The notes under the pieces were generated by a model, which worked only from the letters and a program-made list of their open reading frames with translations, had not been told where the DNA came from and ran no database searches. Below, piece by piece: positions 8,064-15,394 of a stretch of 64,000 nt of DNA (position 1 is its first letter; the number at the start of each line of letters is the position of its first letter). Source of the DNA: an uncultured Lachnospiraceae bacterium. Lineage in GTDB: Bacteria; Bacillota; Clostridia; Lachnospirales; Lachnospiraceae. The stretch is from NCBI GenBank assembly GCA_946414885.1, contig CAMKQH010000004.1, positions 1 through 64,000 on the forward strand, read 5' to 3'. The translations under genes were made by a program, and so were the position numbers.

Positions 8064-8291
8064 ATGAAGGAATTGGTAGAAGTAGTAGCGAAAGCTCTCG
8101 TCGAAAATCCCGATGAAGTAGTGGTTACCGAGAAGGTTGAAGGGAAGAACGTATATATTGAGCTTCACGTGGCTGCCTCCGATATGGGTAAAGTAATTGG
8201 AAAGCAGGGAAGGATTGCGAAGGCTATCCGTACCGTTGTTAAGGCAGCTTCTTTTAAGGACAACACAAGAGTTGACGTTGAGATCGTTTAA
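8064..8291 (+). CDS. khpA: KhpA, KH-domain RNA-binding protein
   Basis: This small (75-residue) single KH-domain protein carries the GKQG loop of the GxxG motif in DMGKVIGKQGRIAKAIRT, which contacts RNA. In Firmicutes KhpA forms a heterodimer with KhpB/Jag and affects cell elongation and division and the stability of many transcripts. The ATG at 8064 has GGAGG seven bases upstream. The location between rpsP and rimM is the standard one. A perfect 10-bp hairpin lies between it and rimM. Confidence 0.95.
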   Translation: MKELVEVVAKALVENPDEVVVTEKVEGKNVYIELHVAASDMGKVIGKQGRIAKAIRTVVKAASFKDNTRVDVEIV

Positions 8292-8305
8292 GATCTTGCG
8301 AAAAG

Positions 8306-8335
8306 GAGAGACCGCTAGAAAGCTGGCGGTCTCTC
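8306..8335 (+). repeat. Perfect 10-bp intercistronic hairpin between khpA and rimM
   Basis: GAGAGACCGC (8306-8315) pairs with GCGGTCTCTC (8326-8335) around a 10-base loop. No T run follows, so it is not a classical terminator. It may be an mRNA processing or stability element that sets unequal expression of the two halves of the operon. Confidence 0.6.
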
Positions 8336-8365
8336 ATGCTATTCATAAAAGAATGAGGATACCAA

Positions 8366-8875
8366 ATGGAAACAAGATTTCAGGTTGGCGTGATCACGTC
8401 GCCTCACGGCATTGCCGGAGAGGTAAACGTTTTTCCGACGACGGATGATCCCAAGCGCTTCCGGCGTCTAAAGGAAGTGATCCTGGTCAAGGGGAAAACG
8501 GAAAGCACGGTAGAAATTGAAAACATTAAGTTTTTTAAGCAAATGGTGATATTAAAGCTAAAGGGTTATGATGACCGTGACAGCGTAGAGAAGCTCCGTC
8601 AGTGCAGCCTCTTGGTTCCCAGGGAAAATGCAGTAAGGTTACAGAAGGACGAGTACTTTATCGCGGACCTGATCGGGCTGAAGGTATTAGATGCCGATCA
8701 AAGTGACGCGGAAATTGGCATCTTGGAGGACGTGATGTCCACGGGAGCCAATGACGTCTACGTGATCCGTAAGACAAGCGGAGAAGAGTTATTGCTTCCC
8801 GCGATCAAACAATGCGTATTAGAGGTGAACGTCATGGACGGCTTTGTCAAGGTTCATCTTTTGGAAGGACTATGA
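8366..8875 (+). CDS. rimM: RimM, 16S rRNA maturation factor
   Basis: The 169-residue protein has the two RimM domains: an N-terminal barrel beginning FQVGVITSPHGIAGEVNV and a C-terminal PRC barrel (from about residue 95, with DEYFIADLIGLKVLDA and LLLPAIKQCVLEV). RimM binds uS19 and aids maturation of the 30S head. The length is normal. trmD begins five bases after its stop, so the pair is probably translationally coupled. Confidence 0.97.
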   Translation: METRFQVGVITSPHGIAGEVNVFPTTDDPKRFRRLKEVILVKGKTESTVEIENIKFFKQMVILKLKGYDDRDSVEKLRQCSLLVPRENAVRLQKDEYFIADLIGLKVLDADQSDAEIGILEDVMSTGANDVYVIRKTSGEELLLPAIKQCVLEVNVMDGFVKVHLLEGL

Positions 8876-8879
8876 TCAT

Positions 8880-10313
8880 ATGGAATTTCAAGTGTTGACG
8901 TTGTTTCCCGAGATGATCTTGGAGGGCTGTAATAATTCCATTCTAAAACGGGCAACGGAAAAAGGGCTCATCCAGGTAGAAGCGATCAACATACGCGATT
9001 TTTCCCTGGATAAGCACGGAAAAGTTGATGATTACACGTATGGAGGCGGCGCGGGCATGCTCATGCAGGCACAGCCCGTTTATGATGCCTGGATCCACGC
9101 GGTAAACGAAAAAACGAATGCCATAGAGGACAATACCGTAAAGACGGCAGAAGCTTCTAGGGTGCGCACAATCTACGTAACGCCCCAGGGGCGGCCATTT
9201 ACGCAGGAGATGGCTAAGGAATTTGCGAAGGAAGAACGACTGATCTTTCTTTGCGGGCACTATGAAGGCATTGACGAACGCGTTTTGGAAGAAATTGTCA
9301 CGGATCAGGTTTCCATCGGGGACTACGTGCTTACTGGAGGAGAATTGCCGGCACTGGTAATGATCGATGCCATATCCAGGCTGATCCCGGGCGTGCTGGG
9401 AAGTGATGAATCCGCGCAGACGGAGAGCTTCGAGAATGATCTCTTGGAGTATCCGCAGTATTCCCGACCGGAAGTCTGGCATGACAAGGCGGTTCCGGAG
9501 GTCCTGTTGTCCGGGGATCACAAAAAGATTGAGCTCTGGAGAAAGGAAAAGGCAAAGGAACGAACGAAGAAATGGCGTCCGGACCTGTTTGAAAAGTACG
9601 CAGAGCGTGAAAAGACGATCGAACGCCTCATGAAGCATAAAAAGGAAAACGCCTACATGATCGATTCCCTGCTGACTGGAAAGGCAAGGCTGCTCCATGC
9701 GGAGGGAGATGCCGCCGTCGCGGTCTCGGTTGCGGGAAATGCTTATCAGATCTGTTGTGAAACTGCGGAACAGGGAAAGATGCTGTTAAAGTACGTGCCG
9801 AAGGAAGCAAGACTTATTCTGCATAACTGCGAGGCATTAAATGAAATCCTGCAGGAAGAATACGGACTGAAGGTTGGGGATGAGTGCTATCAGAGCGTAT
9901 ACACACAGCACGTTTCCATGCCCATTGCCCATAAGGACATACGGCCTTATCCCATGGAGGCCATTGATTATGCCGTGGAGAATTATGGCGGGGAAAGGGA
10001 ACGGGAGTATCTGACCAACAGAATTCAAAACGGAGAATTCTTTGCAGCCTATGAGGGAGAAGAAATCGCGGGCTTTTGCGGGGTGCATGCCGGAGGCAGT
10101 CTTGGCCTTTTGTACGTGGATCCCAAATATCGAAGGACAAGCATTGGTTCGTCCCTTGCCTCTTATCTGGTGAATCTGTCCCTAAGCCGCGGAGGGCTTC
10201 CCTATGCGCACATCCGCATCGCTAACGTTGCATCAATAAAAATGCAGGAAAAAATGGGACTTTATGTTGGAAATCGCACGGTTTTCTGGACTTATCGGAA
10301 GGAAAATGCATAA
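8880..10313 (+). CDS. trmD: TrmD tRNA (guanine37-N1)-methyltransferase fused to a GNAT-like domain
   Basis: The 477-residue protein is about twice the normal TrmD length. Residues 1 to about 255 are a full TrmD with the trefoil-knot SAM-binding motifs: GGGAGMLMQ, CGHYEGIDERV, SIGDYVLTGGELPALVMIDA and LSGDHKKIELWR. It makes m1G37, which prevents frameshifting. From about residue 260 the frame continues without a stop into some 215 residues that resemble a GNAT acetyltransferase: GEEIAGFCGVHAGGSLGLLY, VDPKYRRTSIGSSLASYLV and ASIKMQEKMGLY. In the acetyl-CoA loop the first Gly of RxxGxG reads Ser. The start is ATG 8880 (MEFQVLTLFPEM). An ATG at 9657 could start a separate acetyltransferase, but I see no good ribosome binding site there. 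Confidence 0.92.
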   Translation: MEFQVLTLFPEMILEGCNNSILKRATEKGLIQVEAINIRDFSLDKHGKVDDYTYGGGAGMLMQAQPVYDAWIHAVNEKTNAIEDNTVKTAEASRVRTIYVTPQGRPFTQEMAKEFAKEERLIFLCGHYEGIDERVLEEIVTDQVSIGDYVLTGGELPALVMIDAISRLIPGVLGSDESAQTESFENDLLEYPQYSRPEVWHDKAVPEVLLSGDHKKIELWRKEKAKERTKKWRPDLFEKYAEREKTIERLMKHKKENAYMIDSLLTGKARLLHAEGDAAVAVSVAGNAYQICCETAEQGKMLLKYVPKEARLILHNCEALNEILQEEYGLKVGDECYQSVYTQHVSMPIAHKDIRPYPMEAIDYAVENYGGEREREYLTNRIQNGEFFAAYEGEEIAGFCGVHAGGSLGLLYVDPKYRRTSIGSSLASYLVNLSLSRGGLPYAHIRIANVASIKMQEKMGLYVGNRTVFWTYRKENA

Positions 10314-10327
10314 TTTCAAAAAAATGC

Positions 10328-10356
10328 TTGCAAAGAATTGCGTTTCATGTTAATAT
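10328..10356 (+). promoter_or_regulatory. Sigma-A promoter for rplS
   Basis: TTGCAA (10328-10333), a 17-base spacer and TAATAT (10351-10356) lie directly after the trmD stop. Confidence 0.75.
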
Positions 10357-10438
10357 ATCAGAGTTGCTAAGAAGAGATGGTCCTCTGTTACCGGAATGGT
10401 ATTAAGAACGTCAAATTTCAAAACAAGGAGGCACAAAA
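10357..10438 (+). promoter_or_regulatory. rplS leader, possible bL19 autoregulatory RNA
   Basis: About 80 bases separate the promoter from the start codon. The stretch contains two short hairpin possibilities (AGAG at 10373 with CTCT at 10383; ACC at 10390 with GGT at 10398) before the AAGGAGG ribosome binding site. Low-GC Gram-positives are known to have an L19 leader RNA at this place. I did not verify the consensus. Confidence 0.3.
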
Positions 10439-10792
10439 ATGAGTGCATATGACATTATCAAGGAAATTGAAGACGCACAGCTGAAGGCGTCTGTTGACGA
10501 GTTCAACGTTGGTGATACCGTAAGAGTATACGGTAAGATCAAAGAGGGTAACCGTGAAAGAGTACAGGTTTTCGAAGGCGTAGTCCTGAAGAGACAGGGC
10601 GGAAGCAGCAGAGAGACCTTCACCGTTAGAAAGACTTCTAATGGCGTAGGCGTTGAGAAGACTTGGCCCCTTCATTCTCCCAACGTAGAGAAGATCGAAG
10701 TGATCCGTCGCGGTAAGGTTAGACGTGCAAAGCTGAACTACCTCAGAGACCGCGTTGGTAAGAAGGCTAAGGTTAAAGAGCTTGTAAAATAA
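10439..10792 (+). CDS. rplS: Ribosomal protein bL19
   Basis: The 117-residue bL19 has normal length, with [30 protein letters not shown] and the C-terminal [20 protein letters not shown]. It lies at the 30S-50S interface. It has its own promoter and a strong terminator, so it can be expressed apart from the rpsP-trmD group upstream and the signal peptidase gene downstream. Confidence 0.98.
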   Translation: MSAYDIIKEIEDAQLKASVDEFNVGDTVRVYGKIKEGNRERVQVFEGVVLKRQGGSSRETFTVRKTSNGVGVEKTWPLHSPNVEKIEVIRRGKVRRAKLNYLRDRVGKKAKVKELVK

Positions 10793-10804
10793 TTTCCATG
10801 AGAA

Positions 10805-10836
10805 AAAAGGACGTTTACTTACGTAAACGTCCTTTT
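10805..10836 (+). terminator. Intrinsic terminator after rplS
   Basis: AAAAGGACGTTTAC (10805-10818) pairs with GTAAACGTCCTTTT (10823-10836), a 14-bp stem with a four-base loop. The A and T flanks make it usable from both sides. Confidence 0.92.
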
Positions 10837-10914
10837 CTATTTTACGGTAATATGGTATAATAATGCAGAAATGTTTGCTTACGAGCTTATTTTATTTGGT
10901 TAGGATGGTATTAC

Positions 10915-11496
10915 ATGAAAAAAAAGAGGGCAGGTCTTAGCTTTTACGAGCCAGAGAAAAAGAAGCGCAAGCCGTTTCTGTCTGAAATACTGACGTGTCT
11001 GATCTTAATGGTAATTGCCTCGTTTATGGCGCTTGTTTGCGTGTATTTCTTTGGAACGAGATGCAGGATCGTCGGTTCTTCCATGGAACCTGGTCTTTCC
11101 AACGGGCAAGAGGTTTTGATCAATAAGTTTGCATACGTGCTGTTTGTTCCAAAGAAGGGGGACGTGGTGGTATTTTTGCCGCATGGAAACGAACATTCTC
11201 ATTATTACGTGAAAAGGGTTGTTGCCAGCCCGGGGGATAAGGTTCAGATCAAGGACGGCAAGCTTTACGTGAATGAAAAACCTTCCGAATGGATCACGGA
11301 GACGATCACGGATCCAGGGATCGCTGAGGAAGTCATAACGCTTCAAAATGGTCAGTTTTTCTGTATCGGAGACAAACCGGATGACGGGGAAGACAGCAGA
11401 CAGGCCAACATTGGGCCAGTTGATAAAAAGGACATCATCGGTAAGGCATGGTGGCACATGGCAAGGGAAGAAGAGAAAATGGGCGTGATCCATTAG
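10915..11496 (+). CDS. lepB: Signal peptidase I (first of two)
   Basis: This type I signal peptidase of 193 residues has a basic N-terminus, one membrane span (about 24-46) and an extracytoplasmic S26 catalytic domain. The nucleophile is Ser56 in GSSMEPG and the general base is Lys100 in YYVKRVVASPGD; the later conserved box reads GDKPDDGEDSR. It removes signal peptides of exported proteins at the outer face of the membrane. A second paralogue lies at 12773; the two share little sequence outside the catalytic boxes, so they are old paralogues rather than a recent duplication. A TATAAT lies at 10856 just after the rplS terminator, but its -35 is poor. Confidence 0.94.
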   Translation: MKKKRAGLSFYEPEKKKRKPFLSEILTCLILMVIASFMALVCVYFFGTRCRIVGSSMEPGLSNGQEVLINKFAYVLFVPKKGDVVVFLPHGNEHSHYYVKRVVASPGDKVQIKDGKLYVNEKPSEWITETITDPGIAEEVITLQNGQFFCIGDKPDDGEDSRQANIGPVDKKDIIGKAWWHMAREEEKMGVIH

Positions 11497-11517
11497 AGAA
11501 TTCAGGGGGTAACGGGA

Positions 11518-11892
11518 ATGAAGTTTTTTGAAGCCTTGAAATTTTGGGATAAAAAGGAACAGATCACGGGTTTTGCGGCAATTGATTCGCTTGGGAAAGC
11601 GCATTTAATGGTGGACAAGGGAATGCTGGAGCCAATCTATTTAAAGCCCGTGCGCTTTGGCGGCGCGGAGATCCCGGACAATCGCATATACGTGCCCATT
11701 GGCATTGGAAGGATCAAGGAAAAGCATGACCTTGAAATCGAAAAGTTAATGGAGACGCGAGAGGATCTGAACTACGTGTGTCTTCCGAAGTATCGCGGAT
11801 CAAGCAGGATACCATATGAATTGATGGTTCGCGCGTTAACGCCGGAGCCGGAGAAAGAAGTAGTGTATTCAGAGACCATTTCCATCTGGTAA
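11518..11892 (+). CDS. Protein of unknown function between lepB and rbgA
   Basis: The 124-residue soluble protein is not recognised. It has no membrane span, no signal peptide and no cysteine pair. It starts MKFFEALKFWDKKEQITGFA and contains the strand-rich stretch AAIDSLGKAHLMVDKGMLEP and the basic segment YVCLPKYRGSSRIPYELMVR. The start is ATG 11518 with GGGGG at 11505-11509. It lies 21 bases after lepB and 23 before rbgA, all on one strand, so it is very probably part of the same operon. Position suggests a link to secretion or ribosome assembly, but nothing in the sequence shows it. Confidence 0.75.
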   Translation: MKFFEALKFWDKKEQITGFAAIDSLGKAHLMVDKGMLEPIYLKPVRFGGAEIPDNRIYVPIGIGRIKEKHDLEIEKLMETREDLNYVCLPKYRGSSRIPYELMVRALTPEPEKEVVYSETISIW

Positions 11893-11915
11893 TCTGAGGT
11901 AAGGAACGTGACGGA

Positions 11916-12767
11916 ATGAGTGAAAATCAGATGAACGTTAACTGGTATCCGGGACACATGACGAAGGCCCGGCGCATGATGCAGGAAAACATGGTGCTGA
12001 TCGATCTGGTGATCGAGGTTTTGGATGCAAGAATTCCGATGAGCAGCCGTAATCCTGACATTGACGAGCTTGCAAAGAACAAAAGCAGGATTGTCTTGTT
12101 AAATAAGTCGGATCTTGCAGATCCCAAGGCGAATCAAAAATGGATGAAGTATTTTGAGAGTCAGGGCGCACACGCATTGGAGATCAACGCAAAGACGGGT
12201 GCGGGAGTAAAGGGAATCCGGGGATTGGTGGAAAAGGCTTGCAAGGAAAAGATCGAAAGAGACCGGAAGAGAGGCATTGTTAACCGCCCCATCCGTGCAA
12301 TGGTGGTCGGAATCCCCAACGTGGGAAAGTCCACTTTCATCAATGCATTTGCCGGAAAGGCATGCACAAAGACGGGAAATAAACCAGGCGTAACCAAAGG
12401 AAAACAGTGGATCCGCATGGGGAAGAGCCTGGAACTGCTTGACACGCCTGGAATCCTGTGGCCCAAGTTTGAGGACCGCACGGTGGGCATTCACCTCGCT
12501 TTTATAGGATCCGTCAATGATGAGATCCTCGTGCTGGAAGAACTTGCGACTTCGCTTTTGGGAACCATTAGGGATCGCTATCCTGGACTTTTGGAGAAGC
12601 GATATGAGATCAGTGAGGAAGGATCGGAAAACATGCTCTTAGAGCGCATTGCGGAAAGCAGAAAGTGCTATGCGAAGGGCGAGGTCTTGGATCTGAAAAA
12701 AGCTGCCGGCATTTTGATCGATGATTTTAGGAATGGCAGGATCGGCAGAATGACTTTGGAGGATTGA
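11916..12767 (+). CDS. rbgA: RbgA (YlqF), ribosome biogenesis GTPase
   Basis: This 283-residue circularly permuted GTPase shows the G4 motif NKSDL (about residue 63) before G1 GIPNVGKST (about 132) and G3 DTPG (about 174), the diagnostic order for this family. The N-terminal NVNWYPGHMTKARRMM carries the histidine that B. subtilis RbgA uses in place of the usual catalytic Gln. A C-terminal helical domain binds the 50S precursor. It acts late in large-subunit assembly. The stop codon overlaps the ribosome binding region of the second signal peptidase gene, and rnhB follows that, the common Firmicutes order. Confidence 0.97.
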   Translation: MSENQMNVNWYPGHMTKARRMMQENMVLIDLVIEVLDARIPMSSRNPDIDELAKNKSRIVLLNKSDLADPKANQKWMKYFESQGAHALEINAKTGAGVKGIRGLVEKACKEKIERDRKRGIVNRPIRAMVVGIPNVGKSTFINAFAGKACTKTGNKPGVTKGKQWIRMGKSLELLDTPGILWPKFEDRTVGIHLAFIGSVNDEILVLEELATSLLGTIRDRYPGLLEKRYEISEEGSENMLLERIAESRKCYAKGEVLDLKKAAGILIDDFRNGRIGRMTLED

Positions 12768-12772
12768 CTAAA

Positions 12773-13363
12773 ATGCAAAATGAATTAGTAACCATACCGC
12801 AGGAAAACAAAAAGAATGAGGTCCTAAAGGAGATCATTAGCACGGTGCTTTATTTTCTAGGTGTTTTGCTGGCGGCTTTTTTGATCGTAAAGTTTGTAGT
12901 TCAGAGAACTGAGGTGGAAGGGCAATCCATGGAACCTACGCTTTATAACGGGGAAAATCTCATGGTAGACAAGATTACCTATCGTTTTCGCGAGCCAAAG
13001 AGGTTTGAGGTCATTGTGCTCCAACCCTTTGAAAATGACTCCCAGACCCTTTACATTAAAAGGGTGATCGCGCTTCCCGGAGAGACCATTCAAATCCTGG
13101 AAGACGGCTCCATCATGGTCAATGACGAAAAGCTGGAAGAGAGCTACGGCAAAGAGGTTATTAAGCCCAATACCAGGCTGCGTGCAAAAGATAAGATCAC
13201 TCTGGGGGAAGATGAATATTTTGTGCTTGGCGACAACCGGAATAACAGTGGAGACAGCAGAGAGCCGAGGGTTGGAAACATCAATAAGAGTCAGATCATT
13301 GGAAAAGCTTGGATCAGAATCTGGCCGTTGTCGAAGTTTGGAGCCATCGAGAGGAAAAAGTGA
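12773..13363 (+). CDS. lepB: Signal peptidase I (second of two)
   Basis: The 196-residue type I signal peptidase has a hydrophobic anchor (about 24-43, TVLYFLGVLLAAFLIVKFVV), Ser52 in EGQSMEPTL, Lys96 in LYIKRVIALPGE and the box VLGDNRNNSGDSR. The boxes are closer to the standard Firmicutes SipS pattern than those of the copy at 10915. The start is ATG 12773, ten bases after GGAGG at 12758-12762. An in-frame TTG at 12764 is too close to that site. Two active-looking signal peptidases within 2.5 kb may divide substrates or conditions, as in other Gram-positives; this is inference. Confidence 0.95.
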   Translation: MQNELVTIPQENKKNEVLKEIISTVLYFLGVLLAAFLIVKFVVQRTEVEGQSMEPTLYNGENLMVDKITYRFREPKRFEVIVLQPFENDSQTLYIKRVIALPGETIQILEDGSIMVNDEKLEESYGKEVIKPNTRLRAKDKITLGEDEYFVLGDNRNNSGDSREPRVGNINKSQIIGKAWIRIWPLSKFGAIERKK

Positions 13364-13373
13364 GGACGGTAAG

Positions 13374-14039
13374 TTGGGGAAAGCAGAGAAGGAAGCAGAA
13401 CGCTTAAAGAAAAAAATGGAAGCACTGGAAAAGGAAAAAGAGCGTATGTACGCGCTTTTTTCCTATGAGAGGGAATATTCGGATTATCAGATGATCTGTG
13501 GAATTGACGAGGCCGGAAGAGGCCCGTGGGTGGGCCCCGTGGTTGCGGGAGCGGTCATTCTTCCCAAAGATTGCGACATCTTATATATCAACGATTCGAA
13601 GAAGCTTTCTGAATCCAAAAGAGAAGAGCTTTATGAGGTGATCAAGGAAAAGGCTGTTGCATGGGCCGTAGGCATAGTATCCGAAAAAAGGATTGACGAG
13701 ATCAACATTTTACAAGCGACTTATGAAGCCATGCGGGAAGCCATTTCAAAATTGAAGGTTCAGCCGGATCTTTTGTTGAACGATGCCGTGATCATTCCAA
13801 AGGTGGACCTGCCTCAGGTGAAGATCATCAAGGGCGACGCAAAGAGCGCTTCCATCGGGGCGGCGAGCATTATGGCAAAGGTTACGAGAGACCGCATGCT
13901 CATAGAGTATGACAAGCTCTATCCTGAGTTTAAGTTCGCAAAGAATAAGGGATATGGCACGAAGGATCACATTGAAGCGCTTCAAAAATATGGCCCCACG
14001 CCAATTCACAGAAGGAGCTTTATTAAGAATTACGTATAA
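13374..14039 (+). CDS. rnhB: Ribonuclease HII
   Basis: This RNase HII removes RNA from RNA-DNA hybrids and misincorporated ribonucleotides. The signature GIDEAGRGPWVGPVVAGAV contains the first Asp-Glu pair, and LLNDAVIIPKVD and GAASIMAKVTRDR supply the remaining acidic residues. From TTG 13374 the protein has 221 residues with a Lys/Glu-rich N-terminal helix of about 35 residues before the core. GAGG lies eight bases before this TTG. ATGs at 13416 and 13446 would give shorter forms without a visible ribosome binding site. The frame extends far upstream inside lepB, but that part is not coding in this frame. Confidence 0.94.
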   Translation: MGKAEKEAERLKKKMEALEKEKERMYALFSYEREYSDYQMICGIDEAGRGPWVGPVVAGAVILPKDCDILYINDSKKLSESKREELYEVIKEKAVAWAVGIVSEKRIDEINILQATYEAMREAISKLKVQPDLLLNDAVIIPKVDLPQVKIIKGDAKSASIGAASIMAKVTRDRMLIEYDKLYPEFKFAKNKGYGTKDHIEALQKYGPTPIHRRSFIKNYV

Positions 14040-14126
14040 CAAAAGTAATCATGGTATTGGAAAGGGGAAAAACGAACGGAAAGGGAAGGGTTCAATAAGC
14101 GAAAGCTCGGTGCCGGCAAAGAGGAA

Positions 14127-14453
14127 TTGGCGGCACGTTATCTGGAGATGCGAGGCGTTAGGATTTTGGAACGTAACTTCAGGTCTAGACAGGGAGAGAT
14201 CGACTTAATTGCAAGGCATGGGGAATACTTGGTTTTCTGTGAAGTGAAATATCGTCGGAACAATGATAAGGGGACGCCGCAGGATGCCGTTGGCTATGCC
14301 AAGCAAAGGAGAATCTGTAAGGTCGCGGATTATTACCGCGTGCTACACGGGCTTGGAAATTCCGTGAGCGTACGATACGACGTCATAGCCATCCAAGATG
14401 ATCAGATCGAGTGGATACCCAATGCTTTTCCGCACGTTTATGCCAAGGGATGA
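14127..14453 (+). CDS. yraN: YraN/UPF0102 family nuclease-like protein, start uncertain
   Basis: The YraN family has a predicted Holliday-junction-resolvase-like/PD-(D/E)XK fold. ERNFRSRQGEIDLIARHGEY and LVFCEVKYRRN give the E-x-D-L and E-V-K active-site elements. The function in cells is poorly known. The only usual start in frame is TTG 14127 (108 residues), but family similarity clearly runs 12 codons further up: NKRKLGAGKEELAARYLEM, with the conserved Gly and Glu of this N-terminus. Where an ATG would be expected (14091), the codon is TTC, just after AGGGAAGGG. Either a non-standard start, a lost start, or a base error is possible. It follows rnhB and overlaps the next start by four bases. 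Confidence 0.85.
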   Translation: MAARYLEMRGVRILERNFRSRQGEIDLIARHGEYLVFCEVKYRRNNDKGTPQDAVGYAKQRRICKVADYYRVLHGLGNSVSVRYDVIAIQDDQIEWIPNAFPHVYAKG

Positions 14454-15364
14454 ATTTGGAATTTGTAAGGGATCAGAGAATAAAACCCGTCATGACGTTA
14501 AACGCTAAAAACGACATTCCGTATCTTACGTTTCCCAAGTTAGAGGCCTGTGAGGCCGTGGAACACCTTTTTACGACAAGAGAGGGCGGCGTAAGTGACG
14601 GTCAGTTCCGTTCCATGAATTTTAGCGTAAACTTAGGTGACAAAAGAGAAAACGTTTTTGAAAATTATAAAAGAATTGCAAGCATTTTCGGAGCTGGCCC
14701 TGAGAACGTGGTTGGGACGGTTCAGACTCATACGACAAACATTCTTCGCGTTAGCGGCAAGGATGCGGGAAAAGTGGCATGCGTGCCGCCGGATTACGGC
14801 GACGTGGATGGCCTGATCACAAACGAAAGAGGGCTTATTCTTGCAGCATTTGTGGCAGACTGTGTTCCAATCTTTTTTGTGGATCCTGTCAACAAAGCCA
14901 TTGGCCTTGCGCATTCCGGATGGCGCGGAACGGTTGCAAACATGGCAGGTAAGATGGTGGCCGCCATGCAAAGGGAATTTGAAACGCGACCGTCAGATCT
15001 GATCGTTGCCATCGGACCATCCATCTGCCAAAAGTGTTATGAAGTGGATGAAACCGTTGCGGCTGCATTCCGGGAAGCACTTGGCGAGGCGCAGGAGGAG
15101 CGTCTTGAGATCCAAAAAGTGGGGAATTATCCCATGGATGGAAAGAACGGACTTCGGTGCATTCTGGAGCCGGGAAAAGAATCTGGAAAATATCAGTTAG
15201 ACCTGTGGCTGGCCAATCTGATCTGGCTCCTTCGCGCAGGCGTATCGCCTGCGCAGGTTGACGTGACGGATCTTTGTACGGTGGAGAATCCGGAGCTTTT
15301 GTTTTCGCACCGCGCAAGTCACGGTAAGCGCGGGAATCTTGGCGCTTTTTTGAAATTGAAATAG
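14450..15364 (+). CDS. pgeF: PgeF/YfiH family (DUF152) purine nucleosidase-like protein
   Basis: The 304-residue protein belongs to the laccase-domain family. It shows TTREGGVSDGQFRSMNFSVN, VQTHTTNILRV, FVADCVPIFFVD, AHSGWRGTVANM and IGPSICQKCYEVD, which contain the conserved Cys and His residues of the metal site. Family members act on purine nucleosides, and E. coli YfiH/PgeF also edits a mis-built peptidoglycan precursor. The ATG at 14450 overlaps the yraN stop (ATGA). The first 40 or so residues before the conserved core are variable, so a start further in (ATG 14492) cannot be excluded. Confidence 0.92.
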   Translation: MNLEFVRDQRIKPVMTLNAKNDIPYLTFPKLEACEAVEHLFTTREGGVSDGQFRSMNFSVNLGDKRENVFENYKRIASIFGAGPENVVGTVQTHTTNILRVSGKDAGKVACVPPDYGDVDGLITNERGLILAAFVADCVPIFFVDPVNKAIGLAHSGWRGTVANMAGKMVAAMQREFETRPSDLIVAIGPSICQKCYEVDETVAAAFREALGEAQEERLEIQKVGNYPMDGKNGLRCILEPGKESGKYQLDLWLANLIWLLRAGVSPAQVDVTDLCTVENPELLFSHRASHGKRGNLGAFLKLK

Positions 15365-15394
15365 TTTAGGCATGGACTAGGAAAGGATGAGCGT

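Noticed and set aside
8943..9698. 251-residue minus-strand frame opposite trmD
   Set aside because: TrmD on the plus strand is unmistakable; the reverse frame has low-quality composition and no start signal.
13122..13373. Long N-terminal extension of RNase HII overlapping lepB
   Set aside because: This stretch is the second signal peptidase gene in another frame; RNase HII similarity starts only after 13374.
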